Shown here piece after piece: positions 23,551 to 37,407 of a stretch of 64,000 bases of DNA. This DNA comes from Sthenelais limicola. Lineage: Eukaryota > Annelida > Polychaeta > Phyllodocida > Sigalionidae. The position numbers were made by a program, and so were the translations under genes. The notes beneath the pieces are model-generated. The model did no database searches and was not told where the DNA came from. It was given only the letters and a program-made list of their open reading frames with translations. Positions within the stretch are counted from its first letter, which is position 1. Each line of letters opens with the position of its first letter. The stretch lies in assembly GCA_942159475.1 (NCBI GenBank), contig OW804095.1, positions 150,340,808-150,404,807 of the forward strand, read 5' to 3'.

Positions 23551-23696
23551 ACACTCTAGGTCCAAACCCTCAGATCAGATAAGAATGGTATCAGCCTACT
23601 TCGCTAATCGGTTTCCTGGCCGTTTTAATGGAAATATAATGACATTTTGCGGTCCCCTTCGTTTGAAGGGACTCTCTCATCTTTGGGCCTAGACTG
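23551..23696 (+). mobile_element. Family B MITE, internally deleted
   Basis: 146 bp. Left part to gacattttgcggt, then a jump to the right part ccttcgtttgaagggactct. Ends ctctagg/cctagactgt. Confidence 0.85.
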
Positions 23697-23855
23697 TCTA
23701 AGGATAACATGTAATGGGTGACGTCTTGGGTTTGATGTAGAAACCGATTTATTTATACCGGAAGTAATACCGCAGTAAATACCATAATGATAATAAATAG
23801 TTTGATATCAACCTGTCACCATGGCCCACGCTTGAATATACCTTGCCACACATAT

Positions 23856-24090
23856 GGCTCACATCGTCAGAAAATGTATAATTGGCAGCTCTACACATTG
23901 AGGGAGTTCTGCTAAATTAGGCTGAAAAATGATGAATACTGGGTATATCTGAGTATATTTGGTATCGCATTGATTTATAGTATCAGCTCTGTTATGTTAA
24001 ACTGCATTTTGAATCTCATTTTTGTCTTAAATGTGGGTTATTTGAGAGAATTAGTGAAGGCGAATTGTACATTTTCTGAAGATCTGACCC
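23856..24090 (+). mobile_element. Family A MITE (A1)
   Basis: Left end mutated (ggctcacatcgtcagaaaat), right end near intact (ttctgaagatctgaccc). The interior has cagctctgttatgttaaact, A1. Confidence 0.86.
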
Positions 24091-27000
24091 GTATATAACT
24101 CATTCAGCATCTGTTGTAGGATTATTGGTAGAATATTGCATGACTAAAGTAACAAAGGGTTGTTCTATATGAGTGTCCACACCAGGGCATCAGGAGTCAA
24201 GTAAAACACCTCTCTCTAATAACCCTGCAGTGCAGCACCCGACAAAATGCCTTCAATTATTGTTGGTTCTTTTCACACACCTGGGATGTGGGGGCAGGGC
24301 ATGCGATGTGTGCTTACTGTAGTAGACTACCGAAGGCTCTTTAATATTAGTGCAGGAAATTTGGCTAAAAAAGCCCTAAAAGGTGGACAAATTAGAACAG
24401 AATTGCGGTTTTCACCATCCATTCCCATAAGGTCCCTCTATGAAGAATTTACATACTAAAAATGTAAAAAGGGAGTTGGGAAATGGGGGGAAATTACCAT
24501 TTTCCGAAATGGCTGCTGTGGTGCTAGTGCTAAACAAAATATCAATGTGACATTTGAGAGAAACATACCAGGTAGATGGTAAGGTTTGAGAGAAACTTAG
24601 TTTTATGTTGGTGTCTATTCAGTATACACACATTGAATTGATTTATATAAATAGATAATCCTAAGAATTTTGCTATGTTGTAATTTCGTATTAAACAGTC
24701 TGTCCACTGGTATCATTTTATTATACTAATTAAAGCAGGAATACAAGTCTTCTTATTCTTTTGGTTGAATGTAAAGATACGATGGATACATTTGTCAAAG
24801 GACCATGAACATATTCAAGCATCCCTACCGTCTTAAGAAGATAAATATTAACTTAACGAATATCTGTACATAGATTGCTTTTGTAGATTAAAGAATTCAG
24901 TTTTTTCTTTTTTTCTTGCCTTGAAAACCATGAGCCGCCGAAAACCTTTGCTGAAGTGGTGTCACTTAATTATCGCTCACAAGAGTTCATTTTCTGTTGG
25001 TCGATTCGACTTCAAGTTCTTGTATAAACGTATAACATCAGTTAAATATTGATGACTCCAGTCCTATATGTCAAACAATCAGCAACTTTGGTAAGATTGA
25101 TTTTCTTGTAATAGGGCATGAGCATTAAGCAAACTTAGTAAACGTTACCTCACGATATTTTACTTACATTTGATCACAGAATAATGGATTATGATTCCCT
25201 CTATTAATGTCCAACAGTCCTACCACCTTGGAAAGTTGTTGAAATATTTCTATTCAGGCTTAAGCTTTTATTTTTTAACGATACAACAATATTACAAAAA
25301 AAAACATAAGAAAATATTTGAGAAAGTGAAACAATATCTTCAACCCGGATCTGCTATTATTTATATATAAAGTAATTGCATACATCACCTTGAAAGACCT
25401 CCTACACGTCTCCTCTTCCTATATGAGGTAAACCGACCCCTTGTTTAGCAGTGGGGCACACCTCAAATTGTCATGACATTCATGACGCCGGTCAATGGGG
25501 ATCAGTGACAGTGGGCAGGGTGCAATGTGACAGGGTGGTGACAGGGCATGAACAGCATGCAGCCATATGCCCGACTTAGAGCAAACCTACCATTGTTTAC
25601 TGGCATTTTTACTGACATGAATACATATACGGGTTCATGTCTATATCGTCTCAGTATTGGACTCAATACTGAGTGCCATTATTCTTTAATTCATGAGATT
25701 GTAGTTGCCAAAGCATGACAAATGCAAAATGAATATTCTAGGCATGGTTCAAATCATAGAGCATAATCGTTTAACGCCCTTTTGAAGCTGTATGCAAAAT
25801 CAATAAATTTGGTTACCTTGTAATTAAGAATAACCTGAGAAAGTAGTTTGAAAATATTATCAATTTTTAATTCCCCTTCACTCGAAAAGGGAAGGAACCC
25901 TATAATTAATGCTGCATTTATCGCTACAAAATCAAACGCTTCTTTTCACCATATTTTGCCCTCGGTGCAAAATGGTCTTTTATTGTCGACTGTTCAACAG
26001 TTTGTTCCACCTATAAAAATACTTCCTCCATAATTCAAGTTTAAGGGGAGGCTAGCGGGAGATAGATCCGCCAACGACTTGGGAAATTTGTGTTAAATTT
26101 ATAGAAAGTGGGTTATAGAGCTAGAACCTAGAAATGGTCAAATAAAGGCATTGAAGGTTGGCCGGGTTGTAATGGTGGGGGACACAAGTAAACAATCAGC
26201 AACGATGGACGTTAGATTAAAGGAAAACATCGAGTGCTTTCCAATTATATTCCAGAAATACAGCGCTGGGATGGAGATCAGTGGTATACTCCCAGTTACT
26301 CTTGTTGATTGATAGACAAGTATCTTGGTTCAAAAGGTCGTTAGGCTACGCTTTTATATTTTGAAGGCCACAATGCAAAGGCATTGCCACCATGCTTGAT
26401 TTTTTAAATGTATTTAGGCCTATGTGTTATTGATCAGAATTATAAGTGGCAGAACTGCTTAATGGAAAAAGTAAATGTTACCATTATACGGAAAGCATAG
26501 ACAATGACTCTATACAATTATGTTATCCATGATCCTGACCTTGGGAAAGAAAGGAAACAATTTAATGGGTCGTTTCTAGGGTTTGGGGAGTTAGCGGGAG
26601 GGGGGACTGCATGCATGCCAGTTGCAATGAAGGGTTTTCCATCTGCTCATAAAAACGGACACCGCTCATCGCTTACCCTCCTATATCTCAGTTTAATGCG
26701 AATTTCTCGTGTTGAAACCTGCAAATTTAAGCTCGGCAACACCCGCACTAAACTCACTGTTTGTCTTCGACTATTGCCTCTACAACTTCCAAGCCCTCGG
26801 GGCAAACCAAGCTCTTTCAATTAGTGAAATACAGGGACAGCCGAACGGGAGGCCAAAGGGCACATCAGATAGGGGGCTCGGGGGGCCATCCACCCCCGGG
26901 GGCTCGCTGGCAAACAGAGAGAGATGGGTGCAAACACTTTGCCTAAATACTGCGCCCTCGAGGCAATGTCAAAAAGCACATCAGACAACGTGCGGAGAGT

Positions 27001-28265
27001 TGAGCGATAATTCGGGAAGCGAACAACAAGCGGTGCAGGGCAGATAGAGATAGAGACGCCTTGCTAGCTGCAATGACCATGATTGATCATGGTAAGGAGA
27101 GGGCAAACTGGTTCATGTACATGTCTGCTGGCCTTGTAGAACTTGTTACCAGCTTGGGAAACATGTCTCGTACTAGGAAGTCTCCTGTGTTTATTTGTTC
27201 TCATATTAATAAATATGAGTAGGAGCTAGTAGGACTACAGCGCTGTGTACATGCATAAATCTATGTTACCCACCTCATAATACAATAGTCTGGTTTAAAG
27301 CACTGCAATATTTCAAAATGCTTTTGTCGCGACTCTTTTCCTGGTTTCCTGCAAACAAGGTAGTGAGAATTGTTCAAAAGTTACAAAATTTCACCCCAAA
27401 GTTAAATGGAGCAATAAAACATATATAGGCATATATATAAAATAATATATATTGAATTCGTGGCAAAAAGGAGACCCCATGCGCACCGTATACGCCTACC
27501 TTGGTTGAAGAAGACCAAAGTTTCCCCTGTTCCTGATATTCTCAGTATCGCCTTTAGACAAAAAGAACTTTCCACTTTTCCTTATTGATTTACTACAGAA
27601 TTTGTTCATTTTTTTAAAAACACGAGCCTGTAAATATGGATACATGCACCATGTATGTACACGCTCGTGATAGGCAATATTATAATAAGCTGAATCTGAT
27701 ATTGTTTCAGCTGTGAGAAAAAGGCAAGAAGAGGAAGCAGCCTTTTCACCTATAGATGTCACACATGTGCAGCAGGGTTATCTTTCTGACCCCTGACCAC
27801 CGCCGGCCCTGCCATATACCCCTCCCTTTCTCAGCCTTCAGCCCAAAATGGCGGCTGAAGACAAGACCATAATTATGATTGGCAAACAGGGGTTATCATG
27901 CTCACCACTAGGGGTCAGCCTTCAGGTGTGAGGAGTAACAGCTTATTATGGGATGGCATGAGAAATCGCAACACCTTTATGGGCGATAAGATGGAGGCGT
28001 TTGAAACGAGATCTTATCAAGAGTGCTTCAGTTAGTGGAATCGTTATCGAGTTTTAACATTTTGATTCTATCTAGTAAACCATCACACTGGATAATGATT
28101 GTGGGGGATATTGTGTGCCTCCTTGATCGACACGAAATCTTATTGTTCATTTTAACCAACGGTAGATAAAATAAAGATGACATTGAACTGATGTTTCAAC
28201 AGGATCATTATTTTCGGATCTGCCATTTTCGGATGAGTTTAATCCGATTGTATAACTCGTTGGGA
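24091..28265. other. No gene seen
   Basis: A few frames of 60-112 codons (for example 26504-27047) overlap in two frames without recognisable domains. AT microsatellite-like run near 27420-27450. Confidence 0.4.
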
Positions 28266-28287
28266 ATAATTGATTGATTGATTAAAG

Positions 28288-28476
28288 TTTTATGTGTATA
28301 CAAAAGTTATACTTTCAGTGTCAAGTGGGCATTAGGCCTAACTAGGTAGTGTGTTCTCTAGTACCCTCAATAGTGGTAGAGTTTATGTGTATACAAAAGT
28401 TATCATACTTTCAGTGTCAAGTGGACATTAGGCCTAACTAGGAAGTGTGTTCTCTAGTACCCTCAATAGTGTTAGA
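28288..28476. repeat. 93-97-bp tandem duplication
   Basis: Two near-identical units (28288-28380, 28381-28476), each with tatgtgtatacaaaagttat and cattaggcctaactagg. Preceded by (TTGA)n, the sort of tail seen on minus-strand retroelements. Confidence 0.92.
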
Positions 28477-30196
28477 ATTTCCAATAACCTATTATTAAAA
28501 CAATGAGCCATTTCCACAATTGTTCGATTACTTATAACGTTACATGTGTACAGTTATGAATAAGTCCATTTCTGTCCATTTCTTAAATTTGAACAGCGCA
28601 TTTGCAATAACTGCAAATGAATGTTAATTGTTGGTATACGTTGTTGTAATAAACATATTATGGTGTATTTTGATATTTTGATTTAGATGCACTGACAATA
28701 TTACAAATGTATGCCTGAATATACTGACTTCACTTTTAGTGACGTTAGTCCTATTATTGGAAAGAATGCTAGGACAATTACCTCCAATTTATACCAGCTC
28801 CGGCCCCAATAAAAATACCATTCTCCGGAGACATATCTTCATAACAATTGCTTCTCAGAATAAAATTTAACATGATGGGAATCACGAAGAGAAGCATTAT
28901 TTCACAACTTGACTTGCTCCTGTCAGGTTATAAATATATACCACCTCCTCCCCAGGCCTTTAATCATGGGATTCCCTCTGCACTTTCAGTGAGATTTTGA
29001 TAAATGTTCTGTTTGTTAGTGTGTCATGACAGAGGGCGATAAGGGGGTGTTCTACAGGACTGGTGGCATATGGTTCTCCATAATCAAACCTAACTAGACC
29101 AGGTAAATGACGTAATTCCCACCATGAGGTGAGATGATTGTGGTTTTTTTCTATCACGGAGGATGGAATGAAATGAGGGTTAAAATTATGGTATTCATGA
29201 CATATTTTCATTATTGTGGTCGGTTTTTTTCTAGCTTTTACCAGAACAATTTGTAATTTATGGTGCAATCATCCATCCTGTTCACCATTACCAACGTACG
29301 GATGGATAAATGGAATAAAATATTCAGCAGAAAGAAATTCCCACTAAATTTAATCAAAGTCAAATTTAGATCATTACCGGTAATTACCCTTACCACTTCA
29401 TATAGGGAACCTCTGAATCATATAACATGACAAATATCTATGAAGATATCTGTGTAAAACTTTTCACTTGTATTTTATTCGATCTAGTGGGCTAAATGAG
29501 TGTCAATAAAATACACCTGAAAACCATTTTAAACCTTAATGATACAATAATTAGAATTAATCGAGTTTCCCGGATAATAAAGCTAAGATGAGACCTAATC
29601 ACTTTTGCAACATGAATTAAAGGTAAATCTCTAAAATCGCTAAATCGACTTAAAAGCATATTTTTCCCAATTCTTCCAAGCATCCTTAGCACTGTCGACT
29701 GGAAGATTTTGAATAGAATAGAATATATTTATAGAATATTAACGCTTTGGGAGATTATGTTGTGTTGTACCAAGAGGAACAGAACCAAATCCTTTAATAT
29801 TCTATAGATATATGGATAACTTTCGGTTGAGTGTGAATAGACCACAGAAATAGAAAGTTTCAGTTTTTTTTCGCGGGAATCAGCAAGTAGCGCTACATTT
29901 CCGGATCAAAGCCAATCACACCAGTTACCAAGGAACTTCCATTTATACCACTTAATCCCATCCCTTTTGTCTCTGCATTTAACCTTGATGACTCTACAGG
30001 AGTTGTGCCCTTTTCTTCAGTATCCAATTTCAGTGTGTTTAGACACAGATTTAGTGAATCATTATCACCTGCAAAAGATCAAAGCTGTTTGATTAGAAGC
30101 TTTCTTATGTAGATGCATTTCTTACTGGCTTCCTATCCCGCAGAGACTGGTGGGTAATTGTCTCATTAAAACGCTTAAACAACAACTGCAATGAAT
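28477..30196. other. No gene called
   Basis: A 102-codon minus-strand frame (29268-28960) has fairly normal composition but no acceptor, donor or domain that I can defend. Confidence 0.35.
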
Positions 30197-30431
30197 GGGT
30201 CAGATTTTCAGAAAATGTACAATTGGCAGCTCTACACAATTAGGAAATTCTCCTAAATTAGGCTAACAAATAATGAATACCAGGTATATCTGTGTATATT
30301 TGGTGTCGCATTGATTTAAAGTATCAGTTCTGTTATGTTAAACTGCATTTTGAAGCTCATTTTTGTCTTACATGGGGGTTATTTGAGAGGATTGGTGAAG
30401 GCGAATTGTACATTTTCTGAAAATCCGACCC
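30197..30431 (+). mobile_element. Family A MITE (A1)
   Basis: Complete 235-bp copy, gggtcagattttcagaaaat to attttctgaaaatccgaccc, interior A1. Confidence 0.9.
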
Positions 30432-30792
30432 ATATACAAGAAGCAGTTAATGCCATCTACACATTTCCATCCTGTTTGTATTAGCAATAGGCTTATGTAA
30501 TGATGCTATCCAAAGAGGTATTGTTTGCTCCAAACAATGGAATCTCTAGAATTGTGCCGAGTTTTCGCTCATTCCAATATCTATGGAAATTTATGTAGAG
30601 CACCGTGTTAAGTGGTTTGTATATAGGAATGCATCGGTTAATCCAACGTATAGAATGTGGACTCGCTGTCAAACCAAATGTGAGTTATCCCTATTAACAT
30701 TTTGAGCACATGTATGCGTTAAATTCCCAGCTAATTCCCGTTAAAAAGTATGTTATCCGAAAGTCACCAAGATTTAAATATTCGGGCTTATT

Positions 30793-30950
30793 CAGTCTAT
30801 AGCTCAAAGCCTCTCAGATAAGGTAAGAATGGTATGTCAGTGATTGCTTCTCAGAATAAAAACCATCAAAATCTTAATGGGGTTTTGCGGATTGGAGCAA
30901 GAGACTTTCCCTCAGTTTGAAGGGACTCTCTCAACTTTGAGCCTAGACGT
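30793..30950 (+). mobile_element. Family B MITE
   Basis: 158 bp. cagtctatagctcaaagcct to ttgagcctagac; internal part shortened. Confidence 0.82.
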
Positions 30951-32285
30951 GTTCTTTGTGTAAAAACCAAAATCATCTTCTAATTTCCTCCCTTCGGCAT
31001 ACACCACGCGGAGTTCCGCTATTCATGTATTCTCCATATGGCTTCCCTTCATCTTCTTAATCTTTGGGAACATGGGATATTATATATTTGGGAATATTAA
31101 TCCGTTAAATATTGCCACTCTAAGTAGAATAGCAAAATACAAATATGATAAACATTTAGAGTAAAATCAATTAGCTCATGAAAAACGGAGGAAACACCAA
31201 TTTCTCTACATTTGCAGTATTCAAATCATAATTATGCAGTGCTAACAATCTAAGAAAGAAAGAATTGATAAAAATATGTCGTGACTATTTAGCTGGGAGT
31301 GTATCGTTAATTAAGGATATTTGTGACGATCATCGTACGTTCTAAGTGCTGTGCAATTATATTGTTCAGAAGATTTGCTGTTTAAAAATACTAAATAGTA
31401 GGAAGGTTGAATTATCTCGACCATGGAAGACGATGACAAAAATATAATATTGTCGATACATGGGGAAAGTAATGCGTCGGGGATACTGTTATCGAACAAT
31501 GCCACAGTTGTGGGCGAGTGGGGCCAGGGTCTTTATTTTAGATTAATTGTCACCCTGCGATTAGCAGGGCTTCAAAAATTGGTCTATAGACTCATTGTCA
31601 TGTTCCTCCCCACGGAAATCTTTAGTAAAAGGCGAAAGATTTATGCGTGGTGAAGAGAAACCAGAGTTGGTCTGTAACCGGCCCAGAGGGGATAGTAATA
31701 TTTTTGCACCGACTCAGGTCGCGGTGTCAGAAGAGGCCTATACGCAACATTTCGTTCTCGCTCAAAACTAAGACAATCTCCTTCCAGCCCTAATAATAAA
31801 AAATCTCAAACATATTTCATATATGAAATATATATTAGGTATATTTTTGTGTGTCCTCGGGACGATAATTATACACAAAGCAAATGATACAGAAGTACGA
31901 GCGTGAAGAGGTCGGCTTGAAGCACGACGCCACGCACGGAAAAACTAGGAACCATTATACACTGTGCTGGCTAGCCCGTACATACCGAGCCAGGTATGGC
32001 CGACCCATATATGGCCATAGTAAGCTATAGTAATTCCCATGTGTAATTCCATTCAGCGTTGTGCTGTGATCGCCCGAGTATTGAACATGTTTTAAATGAA
32101 GCAATTTACCGACAAATGTTTCACTGGTCAATTACATGTATATTTCTCATCCTGTCAATGACAAAACGACGTGAGCCTTTGTGCCAAATTTTAAAAGATT
32201 AACATTAATCAATACACATTTTAGTATTACTAGACTACACTCTATACGTCCAGTAGGCAGTAAACATCAAAGCACGCTAGGGTTA

Positions 32286-32476
32286 ACGCTAGGTCCAAAC
32301 CCTCAGATCAGATAAGAATGGTATGTCAGCCTACTTCGCTAATCCGTTTCCTGGCCGTTTTAATGGAAATATAATGACAGTTTGCGGTCTTCATGGAATT
32401 ATAATGGTACTTTGCGGTTTGAGGCAAGCGGCTTTCCCTTCGTTTGAAGGGACTCGCTCAGCTTTGGGCCTAGACC
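32286..32476 (+). mobile_element. Family B MITE
   Basis: About 190 bp. cgctaggtccaaaccctcag to gctttgggcctagacc. Shares gcctacttcgctaatc with the copy at 23551, forming a sub-group. Confidence 0.85.
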
Positions 32477-32872
32477 GAGTGGGAATTAAACATGGATATA
32501 GTCCCCCCCCCCCCCCCACCCCCAATCTAGTCCATAGAGAGCATACATTATTGTCATCTACACAAAGTAAAGAATAGAATATAGTTTCCCGGTACACCAT
32601 TCATAGCTATTCATTCCATCTGACATTTTTCACCTATGAACCTTTGACACCAAACAAATTGTAACGTCGGCTTCAGACCTTATTTTCCCGTTACCAAGGG
32701 AACATATTTTAATGATACTTGACATGTTCCTGGCATAATAAAGGTCTGCATATGGAGGGTCTGGCAGGGAGGATTGTAAGGCCCTCGCTAGTAAATGATA
32801 CGCTACTCTACAATCCGCTTCTTCCTTCGGACGAGGGATGATGTGGTCATGAAAGGCCCCCGTTTGTTATAT

Positions 32873-33096
32873 GGGTCAGATTTTCAGAAAATGTACAATT
32901 TGTCTTCACCAATCCTCTCAAATAGCCCACATTTAGACAAAAATGAGCTTCAAAATGCGGTTTAACATAACAGAACTGATACTATAAATCAATGCGATAC
33001 CAAATATAGTCAGTATTCTTCATTTCTCAGCCTAATTTAGCAGAATTTCCTAAATGTGTAGAGCTGCCAATTGTACATTTTCTGAAAATCTGACCC
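32873..33096 (-). mobile_element. Family A MITE (A1)
   Basis: Complete copy flanked by tat/atat. Interior aacataacagaactgatact; a deletion of about 10 bases near catagtcagtattcttc makes it 224 bp. Confidence 0.9.
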
Positions 33097-33356
33097 ATAT
33101 ATATATCTTCTCTAGACATGATACTCATCCACACTAATTAGCTCCAGACACGACCCCTGTATCTATTTTATCTCCAAATATTCCCAATACAAAAGGGGTG
33201 CAGTATTTAATGATGGGGTAAACAGAAACAGAATTGGACACAACAGAATGGTCATCTATAGGCAAACCTCAACCCATTCCACCACTGACCCCTGAGATGA
33301 TGAATTGATACATGACTTCCTTTCTCTCCATGTCATCCATCTGTCAATCTATATAT

Positions 33357-33585
33357 GGGTCAGATTTTCAAAAAATGTTCAATTCACCAATCCTCTCAAA
33401 TAACCCAAATTTCAGAAGAAATTAAAGTTCAAAATACAGTTCAACCTAACCAAACAGATTGCTAGAATCAATGCAATGCCGAATATACTCGAATTTACCT
33501 AATATTGACCAAATTGCAGCCTAATTTAGCAGAATTTACTAAATGTGTACAGCTGCCAATTGTACATTTTCTGAAAATCTGACCC
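33357..33585 (-). mobile_element. Family A MITE (A2)
   Basis: Complete copy flanked by tatat/atata. A2 interior. Only 260 bases from the previous A1 copy. Confidence 0.9.
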
Positions 33586-34861
33586 ATATACTCATGGATT
33601 TAACCCCAGAGATTATTCGAATCTGTATCAGTAAAAAAAATCTCTAGACGATCCTTTTGAAGTCTGAGGGATCGGCAAGAGGTAACTCCATTACCTAAAC
33701 GTGCTGAGAAACTGGATACTATGATTATGGGCTCAGGGAGTTTCACTTGAACGTCGAGGTATAGTCGATGTCTGATCTACGGCCAACGCGCTGATATAAA
33801 TCCTTGAAATATATTGCTCACGCACTGAAGAACTGATGCGTTGAAACGCTAATAGATTGTTGCTCTTGTCAAGGGCCTTGCGCCAACAAGAATATTAATT
33901 TCTAATTGATTATTTCATGTTAGGGTTAGGGTGTGTAGCACTATAAGTAGTTGGAAGGTATTTATTACTGTTACAACCTACTTTTACGACCTCGGAGAGG
34001 GATCGTTTATTATCAGTTCTCTGTTTCAGTAGTTCGATCAGGACGGCTAGGGAGCCTTTCACGGGATATAATCCCTAAACTATACGGTAGGTTTCTCTAT
34101 AAAACTAAATACATGTAAATAGGTAGACCAAATGTTCGCGGGTCAACGTTTATTTAACCATTTTGTAGATTGTTCTAGTGACTACTCAAATGATCCCAAT
34201 TATTAACAAGAATCCATAATTTTGTATTCTCGATGTGAATCGTCTATGAACCGTCTATGAAAGTTGTGATGATATATTGAATAAAAATCCGGTGTTGGAA
34301 AAAAAGAATTTATACTTAATATCGTTCAACTTCAGGCGGCTGTTTTCTCTCGGACGATTCGACTGCAAATTCTTGTATAAACATAGCGCAATATTGAGAA
34401 ATTCAGTCCCAATTTTAGTATAAATTAAGCCACTACTGGTTCTCCGAAATATAAAAGTTGACTTTTATTAAGCCTGTAGCAAAATCAACCGGACAAAATC
34501 CTCGAAAATATGGGTTAAATTACTTTTAGATGGGTTGGAACAGGAACAAAAAGCAGAAAATTTTATTTTTTTTAATTCAGAGAATATGCCAACTGAAAAA
34601 TGAAGTACTTCAAAACTAAGAACATAATAATTCCTGTCCATGAGTATTCATTACTCACAAGTTACCCTCTACCCTGGGGCCTGTTTGACATCTTTTTCAC
34701 CTGGGCGATGATCGGCCAGGTAGGTATACAGGTAGGTATAAGTTGGTATACAGGTGGATGCTAGCTTGGCACAACTCCCAGCAGACTCGGTGGTCCACAA
34801 ACCCACCAGGTGCCCGCAAGATTATACGCCTACATGTGTAGAGAAATAGCAGGAGGGTGAA

Positions 34862-35020
34862 GTTGTACAATTATTAGCCTTCACCAATCTTCTCAAATTA
34901 CCCAAATTTAATACAAAAGTGTGATTCAAAATACAGTTCAACATATTTTTAAAATCGCCTTGATACCAAATAAACTCAGATTTTTAGTATCTATAGCAAT
35001 TTTGCGGAATTTTAAATTCT
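34862..35020 (-). mobile_element. Family A MITE, truncated
   Basis: Starts at ttgtacaattattagccttc and runs through the interior to about ggaattttaaattc. The outermost terminal bases are missing on both sides. Confidence 0.7.
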
Positions 35021-36147
35021 TTCAGGGATTCATAATTACATGGGATTAAGAGACCTCTGAGGAACATTTAACTGAATAACCTACTAATAAAATTGACAGT
35101 TATGGTATCTAAATGTCGTACCATCATTTAGGGATTAAGTCCTTTTTGAGAATCCATTATACAAAGGCTGTAAGCTAAAGTGTAACATTTTAACACAAGA
35201 TATTATCTATCATTTCCAGCATTTTTCAAATATCAACACACGCATTTATAATCTAATTGGCACACTTTATACCTCATGTTTCATAGAGACAAATGCCGAA
35301 ACAATTCTGCAGCACAGGACTTGGCGAGGAAACCTCAAATGTTGATACAACACAACCTAAATAAACCCATTATATCGTTAGATGCCATTATCGCTTTATA
35401 TAGCTTTGATATATTTGCAAAATACATTAAGGAATGCTTGTGATTTCCGCGCCCATTCAATACTGCTTTGATTCCTTGCCACCTGACCATACAGACTCTA
35501 TATGTATCTAACGAACAGAAGACAAAGACAATGGCTTCCTCGCACCTGCAGACCAAAAATGTGCTCACAAAAGGTTTGCAAACAAAGGAGAAGTTTTAAA
35601 AGACAGTGGCCCCAGCGGCTGCATGGAAGCTGGCCTGTAAACGGTAACGCACACATTATACTCTCTACAATCATTGATCAGCATCCGACTAGATGAACCA
35701 TAAGGATTATAGAGAGAATATGATTTCATTCCCATTAATATATTATGTATAACTTTGTATATCTGTACCACCATTGTGTTTCGCAATTCAAAGTATCTAT
35801 TCCTTGTTAAATTGTAAGTTAAAAAATGACAACAAATTCTTCCTAGTCTAGTTGTTTCGGTATGAGTTTGCTTGGATTCCCATGAAATTATCATTGTATG
35901 AAAATGGTTCCAATAAAATTTATTAAAAACAACAACTTTAATTTAGCATACGGCCATGCTGTATAAACTGTATTGTCCAATAACGTTTTCATTGTAAGTG
36001 TGCAGTAAAACATTGAATTTGTTTTTTGATACTTGATGGGAAATGGGATTAAAAAGCAAAAGTTTATTTTTCAATATTGTTCTTTGGTAAGGGCGAATAA
36101 TAAATTGTTAGCGGACCTCGGAGCTGATAATTGAATATTTATTGTAT

Positions 36148-36327
36148 TCTAGCCTCATAGCCTCATATATATAAGAATGGTTTGTATGAATGCGAGGTCT
36201 ACTGTACTAATGGTTTTCCCGGCCCTGGAGTAGGCGTCCAAATGGGATTCTAATGTCATTTTGCAGTTTGGAGCGAGAAGTTTTCTCTCAGTTTGAAGGT
36301 ACTCTCTCAACTCTGATTGGGCGAGAT
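36148..36327 (+). mobile_element. Family B MITE, diverged
   Basis: Left end tctagcctcatagcctcata; interior ggccctggagtaggcgtcca and attttgcagtttggagcgag; right end decayed (tctgattgggcgag). Closest relative of the split copy at 1942/11167. Confidence 0.75.
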
Positions 36328-37198
36328 TGCAGAGTAACAGAGTCCAATTGCTTGTTAAATTATCAAGCATCCTCACGTTATATCTTGTCATATGATCGAA
36401 AAATTACAGAAATGAGTAAACCATGATCAATTTTGCGTGGTCATTTCAGTCCACACGTTGTAATTACATTGATTTATTACAACGAATTTAATTTACTCAA
36501 ATCGAGAAAGGGGGTCAATTTGAAAGGCAAATTGCGTAATTATTGAGCCTTTACCCCTCTAGAGAATTAAATGGAAGATGTAAGAAATGTCTGAAGAAAA
36601 GTTACGAGCTCATTAATTGGTTGGAATAATTACCAAGTAAGCATTATTTGACCCCATGTATTGCATACCCTCAGGCTTTAATAATCCCAGGTCTTATTTA
36701 TGATACCATGCATCGATTGTATGCTTTGTTTCGTGTGAGGTCGATCTTGTAAGGTCCTTATTAACAAATCTGGTTTCCTGAAAGAATAAACTATTTCCTA
36801 CATGCGTTTTACATCGTTTTTTATGTTTAAGATATATGATTCGTTTAAGGACTGACATATGTGCCCAAGCCAAGATAATCCAAATGTTCATCAAACCAAC
36901 GAGTATACATAAAGCCGACTAAACATTGTCATCAATTACAATCATCGATGATACACACTCAAACAAAGAGGAACCATGAAAAAATACCAAACTGCCATGA
37001 AGCGAACCTGTCTATAGATTTGATCATAATAAGTTAGAAAATGTAGAGAAACTGTATAAAAGAAGAAGTAGGTAAATATCAGGTTTAGTATTTAGCTTGG
37101 TACAGTATATGGTCAAGAAAATACAAATGTGTGGATTTCAGCTGACACATGACCACCAAAGTTAAGGCTTCACAAGAATGCCAAGTAGGGGGATTCAC

Positions 37199-37407
37199 CT
37201 GGAATCTTTCATTGTTCCCTGGGATGGACACCAGCTCTTAAGAACCTCCAAGAGAGACCTATAAAGTGGCGACGCATACCCTGGGATGTTTTTTGATACC
37301 CCCCTAAAGTGGTCAAGTGTCTCTGAGTATTGGAGGGCAGGTGGGTCATGGATTAAGCTGGTAATGTATTCACCTGTATTACAGGTGGGGGTGTCAAGAT
37401 ATAGCCT
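37199..37407 (-). CDS. Isolated candidate exon, 69 codons
   Basis: Minus strand: acceptor gcattcttgccag, donor ttccag|gtgaat, phase 0 in and phase 2 out. The peptide runs RLYLDTPTCNTGEYITSLIH, DPPALQYSETLDHF, RGVSKNIPGYASPLYRSLLE, VLKSWCPSQGTMKDS. No stop in 209 nt and balanced composition. I do not recognise the family. No other exon of the same gene was found nearby. Confidence 0.45.

Noticed and set aside
25740..25770. ggttcaaatc as a tRNA B box
   Set aside because: No A box at the right distance and no cloverleaf stem could be drawn.
26504..27047. Overlapping 106- and 112-codon plus-strand frames
   Set aside because: Two frames open over the same span, neither with domain or splice support.
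28960..29268. 102-codon minus-strand frame
   Set aside because: Reasonable composition, but no start context, acceptor, donor or recognisable domain.
33923..33937. gttagggttagggtg as an interstitial telomere
   Set aside because: Only two TTAGGG-like units; expected by chance at this length.
35565..35894. 109-codon minus-strand frame with a short segment MQPLGPLSFKTSPLFANLL
   Set aside because: An acceptor-like gtttacag precedes the last 22 codons, but the rest is AT-rich and no donor pairs convincingly.
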